A DNA stretch of 64,000 nucleotides from Shimia sp040370365 (GTDB lineage: Bacteria; Pseudomonadota; Alphaproteobacteria; Rhodobacterales; Rhodobacteraceae). The stretch is from NCBI RefSeq assembly GCF_040370365.1, contig NZ_BAABWQ010000002.1, positions 558,001-622,000 of the forward strand. The letters run 5' to 3'. Shown in pieces: positions 58,039 through 64,000 of this stretch. Positions within the stretch are counted from its first letter, which is position 1. Every line of letters begins with the position of its first letter. The translations under genes were made by a program, and so were the position numbers. The notes below the pieces were generated by a model. It made no database searches, was not told the origin of the DNA, and was given only the letters and a program-made list of their open reading frames with translations.

Positions 58039-59553
58039 ATGCTCGAAGGACTCATGATCGGCCTGCAAACGGCCTTCTCATTCCAAAACCTTTTGATGGT
58101 GATCGGCGGCTGTCTGATCGGCACTTTCATCGGCATGCTGCCGGGCCTCGGTCCCATGTCGATCATCGCCATTATGATCCCCGTCGCGATTTCCATGGGC
58201 GACCCCTCTGCTGCACTCATCTTGCTCGCAGGCGTGTACTATGGCGCGATCTTTGGCGGTTCCACCTCCTCCATTCTACTAAACGCGCCAGGGGTCGCAG
58301 GCACGGTTGCCTCAAGCTTTGATGGTTATCCAATGGCCAAACAAGGCAAAGCTGGCAAAGCGTTGACCATTGCTGCCATCGCAAGCTTTGCAGGCGGCAC
58401 CGTTGGCGCACTCCTACTGATGATATTCGCGCCGATGCTGTCGTCTGTGGCGTTGCTGTTCCACTCGGCTGAATACTTCGCACTGATGGTCGTCGGCCTA
58501 TCGGCCATTGCCGCGTTTGCCGGAACCGGCCAAGTCGCCAAAGCAATGATGATGACCGTGCTTGGCCTGATGATGGCCACCGTTGGTGAAGGTGCGCTGT
58601 TCAACATGCCACGGTTCACTATGGGCATCATGGATCTGCAATCTGGCTTTGGTTTTATCACCCTTGCAATGGCGATGTTTGCCTTGCCTGAGGCGCTGTT
58701 TCTTGTGCTAAAACCGCGCACCAACAGCCAAGGCGGTGAAGGCGAAATCAAAGACCTGCGCATCACCCGCAGTGAGGCGAAAGCCATTGCACCGGTGATC
58801 GGCCGCCAATCGTTACAAGGCTTCTTTATCGGTGTTCTTCCGGGCGCAGGTGCCACCATCGCCAGCTTCCTTGGCTACGCAGTAGAGCGCAATATCGCCC
58901 CCAAAGCAGAACAAGAACAATTTGGCAAAGGCTCCATCAAAGGCCTCGCAGCACCAGAAACCGCCAACAACGCGGCCTGTACTGGATCCTTTGTACCGCT
59001 TCTGACGTTGGGTATCCCTGGCTCTGGCACCACCGCCATCCTGTTGGGTGCACTGATTGCGCTCAACGTCACACCGGGACCGCGTCTGATGATTGACGAG
59101 CCACAGGTGTTCTGGGCGGTGATCATGTCAATGTTCATCGGCAACCTTGTGTTGTTGATCCTGAACCTGCCTTTGATCCCCTACATCGCCAAAGTGTTGT
59201 CGGTGCCGCGCAATTATCTGATCCCATTCATCTTATTCTTCACTTTGATGGGAGCCTACATCGGCCAGAACAACGCCACTGAGCTTCTGCTGCTGGTCGG
59301 GTTCGGGGTCTGCGCCACCGCTCTTCGGTTTGCCGACTATCCGCTTGCCCCCTTGCTCATCGGCTTCATCTTGGGTGGCATGCTGGAGGACAACTTCGCA
59401 CGCTCAATGCAGCTCTATGATGGCATTGCCTTTATCTGGGAACGCCCGATGACCTTGGGCCTTCTGCTGATTGCGGCAATTCTTGTTGTATTGCCGAGCT
59501 ACCGGGCCCGTCGCGCACGCCTGCGCGCCGATGGTATCGCTGACGGGGACTGA
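58039..59553 (+). CDS. tctA: Tripartite tricarboxylate transporter large membrane subunit TctA
   Basis: A 504-residue permease with about 11-12 helices, the main translocating subunit. It has the family hallmarks GTFIGMLPGLGPMSIIA, YYGAIFGGSTSSILLNAPG (in the first half), FFIGVLPGAGATIASFLGY and TLGIPGSGTTAILLGAL (second half). It takes up carboxylates using the ion gradient with TctC and TctB. AGGAGG lies just before the ATG, inside the end of tctB. A terminator follows. Confidence 0.95.
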   Translation: MLEGLMIGLQTAFSFQNLLMVIGGCLIGTFIGMLPGLGPMSIIAIMIPVAISMGDPSAALILLAGVYYGAIFGGSTSSILLNAPGVAGTVASSFDGYPMAKQGKAGKALTIAAIASFAGGTVGALLLMIFAPMLSSVALLFHSAEYFALMVVGLSAIAAFAGTGQVAKAMMMTVLGLMMATVGEGALFNMPRFTMGIMDLQSGFGFITLAMAMFALPEALFLVLKPRTNSQGGEGEIKDLRITRSEAKAIAPVIGRQSLQGFFIGVLPGAGATIASFLGYAVERNIAPKAEQEQFGKGSIKGLAAPETANNAACTGSFVPLLTLGIPGSGTTAILLGALIALNVTPGPRLMIDEPQVFWAVIMSMFIGNLVLLILNLPLIPYIAKVLSVPRNYLIPFILFFTLMGAYIGQNNATELLLLVGFGVCATALRFADYPLAPLLIGFILGGMLEDNFARSMQLYDGIAFIWERPMTLGLLLIAAILVVLPSYRARRARLRADGIADGD

Positions 59554-59574
59554 TCCCCAAAACAAACGAATAGG

Positions 59575-59617
59575 AATGGGCCGCCGCTGAACAATTCCAG
59601 AGCGGCCCATTGCATTT
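59575..59617 (+). terminator. Terminator after tctA
   Basis: AATGGGCCGC (59575-59584) pairs with GCGGCCCATT (59602-59611) around a 17-base loop, followed by GCATTTT. It closes the tctCBA unit before truB. Confidence 0.65.
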
Positions 59618-59705
59618 TAAGTCGCTTTTTCACGCCGGCTAAATTGACAGGCTTGCGGCAATCCGATACCTCGCCGCCTTCACCTGAAAGCATGAGGTCA
59701 AAGGC

Positions 59706-60617
59706 ATGGGACGCAAACGCAAGGGACGTGACATTTCTGGCTGGCTTGTCGTCGACAAACCCGCTGGTATGACCTCCACCTCTGTGGTCAACAAAGTGCG
59801 TTGGGCCTTTGACGCAAAAAAAGCGGGCCACGCAGGCACGCTTGATCCTGATGCCACCGGCGTTCTGGCTGTGGCTCTTGGCGAAGCCACCAAGACCGTG
59901 CCTTACATCACTGACGCGCTGAAAGCCTACACTTTCACTGTGCGTTTGGGCCAAGCGACCAACACCGATGACGCCGAAGGCGAGGTGATTGAACAGTCTG
60001 ACCTGCGTCCGACAGATGACGAAATCAAAGCAGCGCTAGGCCAGTTCGTAGGCGATATCATGCAGGTGCCGCCAAAATTCTCGGCTGTAAAAATCGACGG
60101 TCAACGTGCCTACAAGCTGGCCCGCGACGGCGAAGATGTGGAAATAGCAGCACGCCCACTTTGGGTCGAAGAACTGCTGATGACTGACCGCGAAGACGAC
60201 GATCATGTCACTCTGGAAATGACCTGCGGCAAAGGTGGCTATGTGCGCTCTATCGCGCGTGATCTCGGCGCCGCACTTGGCTGTCATGGACATGTCCGCG
60301 AATTGCGCCGTGTATGGTCGGGTCCTTTTGATGCTTCTGACGGGCTCACCATCGAGCAAATCAGCGACCTTGCCAAACAACCCGAAATCGACCAACACCT
60401 GCGCCCGTTAGAGCAAGGCCTGATCGATCTGCCCGAAGTCAAAGCCACCGCCGAAGGCACCGCGCGCCTGCGCAACGGAAACCCAGGCATGGTTCTGGCA
60501 CACGACATTGAATACGGCGAAGAATGCTGGGCCAGCTTTGAGGGCGAAGCCGTCGCCGTCGGTGTTTTTAAAGCAGGTGAGCTGCACCCCAGCCGCGTGT
60601 TTGTGAAAGCTGACTGA
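59706..60617 (+). CDS. truB: tRNA pseudouridine(55) synthase
   Basis: A 303-residue TruB. The start GWLVVDKPAGMTSTSVVNKV and the catalytic-aspartate motif GHAGTLDPDATGVLAVALG are seen, then LGQATNTDDAEGEV, PPKFSAVKIDGQRAYKLAR and CGKGGYVRSIARDLG. It makes pseudouridine 55 in the T loop of tRNAs. In many alphaproteobacteria it follows rbfA; here the tct genes and a DUF2233 gene lie between. The DUF1643 gene follows after 19 bases. Confidence 0.95.
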   Translation: MGRKRKGRDISGWLVVDKPAGMTSTSVVNKVRWAFDAKKAGHAGTLDPDATGVLAVALGEATKTVPYITDALKAYTFTVRLGQATNTDDAEGEVIEQSDLRPTDDEIKAALGQFVGDIMQVPPKFSAVKIDGQRAYKLARDGEDVEIAARPLWVEELLMTDREDDDHVTLEMTCGKGGYVRSIARDLGAALGCHGHVRELRRVWSGPFDASDGLTIEQISDLAKQPEIDQHLRPLEQGLIDLPEVKATAEGTARLRNGNPGMVLAHDIEYGEECWASFEGEAVAVGVFKAGELHPSRVFVKAD

Positions 60618-60636
60618 CTCTGGCACAAACGCGTCC

Positions 60637-61149
60637 ATGATCACGCGCCACCATCAAAAAGACGATGCCGCCTCCTCCGCAATCTACTCAGAGTGCGAAA
60701 CGTATCGCTATGCACTGACCCGTATATGGGACACTGCCAAGCCTCGTATTCTGTTCATTATGCTCAATCCCTCCAAAGCGACGGAGCAACAGAACGACCC
60801 AACGATTGAGCGCTGTGAACGCCGCGCCCGAGCTCTGGGATATGGCGGCTTTCGCGCCGTGAATATTTTTGCCTTGCGTGAAACCGACCCGAAAAAGATG
60901 CGCCGAGACACAGCGCCTACCGGAGCAGACAACGATGCAGTGGTTGCCGAAAGCTGCCTTTGGGCAGACACCATCATCGCAGCGTGGGGTGCGCATGGCG
61001 ATCATCTCGATCGCGGCTTTCAAATGCGCGATGTTTTGCGCGACACGGGTGAGGTCATCCATTGTCTGGGCTTGACCAAAGCGGGCCACCCACGCCATCC
61101 GCTCTATATTGCGTATGCTCAACAGCCTGAGATTTGGCACCTTTCTTGA
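60637..61149 (+). CDS. DUF1643 domain-containing protein
   Basis: A 170-residue soluble protein of the DUF1643 family. It shows SECETYRYALTRIW at about 20-33, FIMLNPSKATEQQNDPTIERC (in two parts, about 41-61), VNIFALRETDPKKM and the end RHPLYI. The function of the family is not established. It follows truB closely and is probably cotranscribed. GCGTCC lies before the ATG, a weak ribosome-binding site, perhaps because of coupling. Confidence 0.85.
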   Translation: MITRHHQKDDAASSAIYSECETYRYALTRIWDTAKPRILFIMLNPSKATEQQNDPTIERCERRARALGYGGFRAVNIFALRETDPKKMRRDTAPTGADNDAVVAESCLWADTIIAAWGAHGDHLDRGFQMRDVLRDTGEVIHCLGLTKAGHPRHPLYIAYAQQPEIWHLS

Positions 61150-61289
61150 CAATAATGCGCCCTTAGTCCCCTTGGCTATTAACCACAGCCGCAAGGATCA
61201 ATTTACGCAGAAGTGGTTGTGTGGCCTAATAGATCGCGTGGTTGGTAGGTTTTTCGGGCAGGATGCCCAGTTGATTGGGGGAGTTAGAA

Positions 61290-62237
61290 TTGCTCCTATT
61301 TGCAAGTATCTTTAGTATTATGGCGGGCGCTGCCGCCTTCGTTTTGGGCGACACAAGCCCCGAAGAGGGCGACGACGACACGCCGCAAGACGCCCCTCTT
61401 TCAGAACCCTCCGACACCGATGCACCGTCCGGTCTGGATATACTTACGGGAACAGCTGATGATGATATTCTCGCAGGGTCAGACAGGTCTGAGGTGATTG
61501 CCGGAGGCGTCGGCAATGATCAGATCAATGGCTACGCGGGTGACGACACCATCTTTGGCGGAGCCGGCGAAGATTATCTCTTTGGTGCCGCAGGACAGGA
61601 TGCCCTTTTTGGCGGAGCGGGAGCTGATTTTCTGCATGGCGAAGATGGTCACGACACACTCTCCGGCGGCACAGAGGCAGACACGCTTTTTGGCCACCTC
61701 GGGGATGACCTCTTGGATGGCGGTGGGCAAAATGACTCTTTGCACGGTGGTATGGGCAACGACACTTTGCTTGGCGGACGCGGCGAAGATGCTTTGCACG
61801 GCGGGCATGACAACGACACGCTTGATGGCGGCATCGGTTTTGACACGTTGTTTGGTGGCACCGGGGCAGATCTGCTTTACGGCCTCACCCCCGATGACAT
61901 TGCCCAAGACATTGATTACCTCAACGGCGGCGAAGGTGCCGACACTTTGATCGGCGGCGCCGGCGACATTCTGTCAGGTGGCAGCGGTGCTGATAGCTTC
62001 CAAATCGGTGAAACCGACGGTGATAGTCTGACAGTCATGGATTTCGACAACGACCAAGATCAGCTTGCACTAATCTTTGACGATACTGAGCCAACACCAG
62101 AAATCACCGTTTTGGCGGATGAGTCTGAAACAGACACATCCCGCGTTTTTGTGAACGGCGTTGAAGTGGCCGTTGTGCATGGTGCCATTGGCCTGTCCCC
62201 GCAGGACATTGCGCTTGTACCGCAGCGGGCTACGTAG
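61290..62237 (+). CDS. RTX-type calcium-binding repeat protein
   Basis: A 315-residue protein. A short hydrophobic N-terminus (LLFASIFSIMAGAAAFVLG) is followed by an acidic linker. About twelve nonapeptide RTX repeats of the GGxGxDxLx type lie between residues 70 and 240 (for example GGAGADFLHGEDGHDTL). A C-terminal part of about 75 residues ends LSPQDIALVP. Calcium should fold the repeats into a parallel beta-roll. TTG 61290 is my chosen start because GGGGGAG stands six bases upstream. An ATG at 61320 would cut the hydrophobic segment, and an in-frame TTG at 61275 is also possible. No type I secretion genes are near. It sits just before rpsO. Confidence 0.8.
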   Translation: MLLFASIFSIMAGAAAFVLGDTSPEEGDDDTPQDAPLSEPSDTDAPSGLDILTGTADDDILAGSDRSEVIAGGVGNDQINGYAGDDTIFGGAGEDYLFGAAGQDALFGGAGADFLHGEDGHDTLSGGTEADTLFGHLGDDLLDGGGQNDSLHGGMGNDTLLGGRGEDALHGGHDNDTLDGGIGFDTLFGGTGADLLYGLTPDDIAQDIDYLNGGEGADTLIGGAGDILSGGSGADSFQIGETDGDSLTVMDFDNDQDQLALIFDDTEPTPEITVLADESETDTSRVFVNGVEVAVVHGAIGLSPQDIALVPQRAT

Positions 62238-62260
62238 CGGCTTTTCTCCCTTTTCTTTTA

Positions 62261-62310
62261 GGGCGTTTGAGACTATGTACGCCCATCCTTCAAGGGAATC
62301 TCTTGAAGGA
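62261..62310 (+). promoter_or_regulatory. Structured leader of rpsO
   Basis: Two stems lie upstream of rpsO: GGGCG (62261-62265) with CGCCC (62280-62284), and TCCTTCAAG (62286-62294) with CTTGAAGGA (62302-62310). S15 often represses its own mRNA through leader structures, and such leaders differ between phyla. Whether this one binds S15 is not shown. Confidence 0.4.
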
Positions 62311-62378
62311 CATCTCTATGGACCTTGCTGGACGACATCCCGGCTTGTGCCCGAAACCCTTTTGAATAGGAGACCCCG

Positions 62379-62648
62379 ATGTCGATCACTGTTGAAGAAA
62401 AAACACGCCTGATGAAAGAATTCGCAACCAAAGAAGGTGACACCGGTTCTCCGGAAGTCCAGGTTGCGATACTGACATCCCGCATCAATACCCTGACCGA
62501 GCACTTCAAAACCCACAAAAAAGACAACCACGGTCGTCGTGGTCTTTTGAAAATGGTTGCTCAGCGTCGTAAGCTTTTGGACTACACCAAAGGCAAAGAC
62601 GAAGCGCGCTATCAGGACCTGATCAAGCGTCTGGGCATCCGTCGCTAA
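62379..62648 (+). CDS. rpsO: 30S ribosomal protein S15
   Basis: An 89-residue S15 matching along its whole length (KEFATKEGDTGSPEVQVAIL, HFKTHKKDNHGRRGLLKMV, QRRKLLDYTKGKD). It binds 16S helices 20-22 early in 30S assembly. TAGGAGACCCC gives a good ribosome-binding site. A strong terminator follows, so it is not obviously joined to the downstream gene; the pnp gene that commonly follows rpsO is not in this window. Confidence 0.97.
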   Translation: MSITVEEKTRLMKEFATKEGDTGSPEVQVAILTSRINTLTEHFKTHKKDNHGRRGLLKMVAQRRKLLDYTKGKDEARYQDLIKRLGIRR

Positions 62649-62673
62649 GACGCTCTGCTACAGTTTGATTTGT

Positions 62674-62702
62674 AACCGCGTCCTATTGGGGCGCGGTTTT
62701 TT
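62674..62702 (+). terminator. Terminator of rpsO
   Basis: AACCGCG (62674-62680) pairs with CGCGGTT (62692-62698), extended by CC/GG inside, followed by TTTTTT. Classical rho-independent layout, 26 bases after the stop. Confidence 0.9.
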
Positions 62703-62762
62703 GTTGTCACCTAAACTTTTCTCCAACCGCTCCCTATTGCACATCTGTGTTGATTGTGATTG

Positions 62763-62778
62763 TTACGTTATAACATAA
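62763..62778. promoter_or_regulatory. Zur-box-like palindrome
   Basis: TTACGTTATAACATAA, a 16-bp palindrome with one mismatched pair around GTTATAAC, ending 16 bases before the CobW-like ATG. It closely resembles proteobacterial Zur operators (TGTTATA-type, AT-rich palindromes). Together with a COG0523 gene it suggests control by zinc. Confidence 0.6.
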
Positions 62779-62794
62779 TGTTTAAGAGCTCCCC

Positions 62795-64000
62795 ATGCCA
62801 GACACCCAAACTCAAGACTCGCGCCTCCCCGTCACAGTGCTTTCCGGATTTCTTGGTGCAGGCAAAACAACTTTGTTGAACCGGGTCCTGAACAACCGGG
62901 ATGGCCTGCGGGTTGCGGTGATCGTCAACGACATGTCCGAAGTGAACATTGACGCTGATCTGGTTCGCGAAGGCGGCGCGGAGCTCAGCCAGACCGAAGA
63001 GACTCTTGTCGAGATGTCCAACGGCTGCATTTGCTGCACCCTGCGTGATGACCTACTGACCGAAGTGCGCCGCCTCTCAAGCGAAAACCGCTTTGATTAC
63101 CTGTTGATCGAATCCACCGGTATTTCCGAACCATTGCCCGTGGCCGCCACGTTCGAGTTTCGCGACGAAGACGGAGAAAGCCTCGTTGATGTGGCCCGAC
63201 TGGACACAATGGTCACGGTTGTGGACGCAGTGAATTTGCTCAACGATTATAGTAGCCACGACTTGCTAGCAGATCGTGGCGAGACCTTGGGCGAAGAAGA
63301 CGAACGGACCCTCGTACATCTGCTGACGGATCAGTTGGAATTCGCAGATGTGGTGGTGCTGAACAAGGTGGACGATGCGGGCCCCATCAAAACGGACGCC
63401 GCGCGCAAAATCATCCGAAGCTTGAACGCAGATGCCAAAATCATCGAAGCCAACCATTCCGACGTCCCCGCCCTCGAAGTGCTCAACACCGGCCTGTTTG
63501 ACTTTGAACAGGCGCATGAGCACCCGATGTGGGCCAAAGAACTCTATGGCTTTGCCGACCACACCCCCGAAACCGAAGAGTACGGAATAGCCTCTTATGT
63601 CTATCGGGCGCGCCACCCCTTTGACCCAGAAAAAATCCATGCGGTACTGAACAGTGAATTGTCTGGAGTGATCCGCGCCAAGGGCCACTTCTGGATCGCT
63701 ACGCGCCCCGAGTGGGTCGCAGAGTTCTCACTTGCCGGTGCACTGTCTTCTGTGGCGCCGCTTGGCACGTGGTGGGCCACTGTCCCCGAAGACCGCCGCC
63801 CCACACATCCCCAGGCCCTTGAATATATGACTGCCCATTGGGCCGAACCGTTCGGCGACCGCCGGCAAGAACTGGTGTTTATTGGTGCAGGCATCGACTG
63901 GCCCACACTAAAATCTCGGCTGGATGCGTGCCTGATCCACGATGCCACGCCTGAAATGCTGCCGACCTTTGAAGATATGCCGGACCCTTTCCCCATGTGG
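62795..64000 (+). CDS. CobW/COG0523 family GTPase, probable zinc metallochaperone (cut by window end)
   Basis: 402 codons are visible, with no stop before the window edge. The N-terminal GTPase domain has Walker A SGFLGAGKTTLLN (about 18-30), VIVNDMSEVNIDA, the metal-binding CxCC in NGCICCTLRDDLL (about 74-78), Walker B-like LLIESTGISEP and the base-specificity motif VVVLNKVD. The C-terminal CobW domain has FWIATRPEW and WW near its end. The layout matches the YeiR/ZigA-type zinc-transfer proteins, and the Zur-like box supports this. Start ATG 62795 has only a weak Shine-Dalgarno (AAGAG). Confidence 0.88.
   Translation, partial: MPDTQTQDSRLPVTVLSGFLGAGKTTLLNRVLNNRDGLRVAVIVNDMSEVNIDADLVREGGAELSQTEETLVEMSNGCICCTLRDDLLTEVRRLSSENRFDYLLIESTGISEPLPVAATFEFRDEDGESLVDVARLDTMVTVVDAVNLLNDYSSHDLLADRGETLGEEDERTLVHLLTDQLEFADVVVLNKVDDAGPIKTDAARKIIRSLNADAKIIEANHSDVPALEVLNTGLFDFEQAHEHPMWAKELYGFADHTPETEEYGIASYVYRARHPFDPEKIHAVLNSELSGVIRAKGHFWIATRPEWVAEFSLAGALSSVAPLGTWWATVPEDRRPTHPQALEYMTAHWAEPFGDRRQELVFIGAGIDWPTLKSRLDACLIHDATPEMLPTFEDMPDPFPMW

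Noticed and set aside
61480..61920. Tandem DNA repeat or CRISPR-like array
   Set aside because: The periodicity comes from the RTX nonapeptide codons of one protein; there are no constant repeats with unique spacers. No CRISPR array was seen anywhere in the window.

Overview
The window looks like chromosomal DNA of a marine alphaproteobacterium of the Roseobacter/Rhodobacterales group. Signs of this are the COQ9-rpsU pair, a malyl-CoA lyase of the ethylmalonyl-CoA type, TIGR02300 (FYDLN acid) and SdhAF4-like small proteins, a DUF3035 lipoprotein beside lspA, an rsmB-heparinase-purH string, and many GTG starts. This is inferred from gene content; no database search was possible.

Region 1 (1-10.4 kb) starts inside an IS1595-like insertion sequence cut by the window edge. 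It continues with an MFS transporter, a YghU-type glutathione S-transferase, a DEAD-box RNA helicase, a membrane class III nucleotidyl cyclase, rpsU diverging from COQ9, a quinone oxidoreductase and a ferric-reductase-like flavocytochrome.

Region 2 (10.6-24.3 kb) holds a D-amino-acid module read leftwards: dgcN, dgcA, an unknown exported protein and a D-amino-acid transaminase. Together these could turn D-amino acids into D-glutamate, then N-acetyl-D-glutamate, then N-acetyl-L-glutamate. Malyl-CoA lyase diverges from it. Then come a dimethylglycine/sarcosine-dehydrogenase-like flavoprotein, an Lrp/AsnC regulator diverging from a LysE exporter, accA, an MFS transporter with a histidine-rich tail, a GntR regulator with a clear self-operator, a YgjP-type metallopeptidase, a FYDLN protein and tRNA-Ala(GGC).

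Region 3 (24.5-36.3 kb) is accessory in character. A sugar-type ABC importer, a zinc alcohol dehydrogenase, a GntR regulator with two winged helices and a UxaB/mannitol-dehydrogenase-like enzyme suggest uptake and oxidation of a sugar acid or polyol. Similar AT-rich operator candidates lie in front of all three transcription units. Next is an orphan adenylation-carrier-reductase enzyme whose adenylation pocket lacks the aspartate expected for alpha-amino acids, then a CHASE4-GGDEF-EAL protein.

Region 4 (36.3-52.1 kb) is mostly one long leftward block: rsmB, a heparinase II/III-like protein, purH, lspA, a DUF3035 lipoprotein and a catalytic/non-catalytic M16 peptidase pair. It also has an SdhAF4-like factor, a membrane protein joining a regulator-like N-terminus to helical repeats, a glycine-betaine-type ABC importer (proX-proV-proW order) with a perfect 16-bp palindrome in its promoter, and dapB.

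Region 5 (52.2-64 kb) contains rbfA, a DUF2233 protein, truB, a DUF1643 protein and rpsO. A tripartite tricarboxylate transporter (tctCBA), its two-component system (tctDE) and an extra periplasmic binding protein sit between rbfA and truB. An RTX repeat protein sits in front of rpsO. The window ends inside a CobW-type GTPase preceded by a Zur-box-like palindrome.
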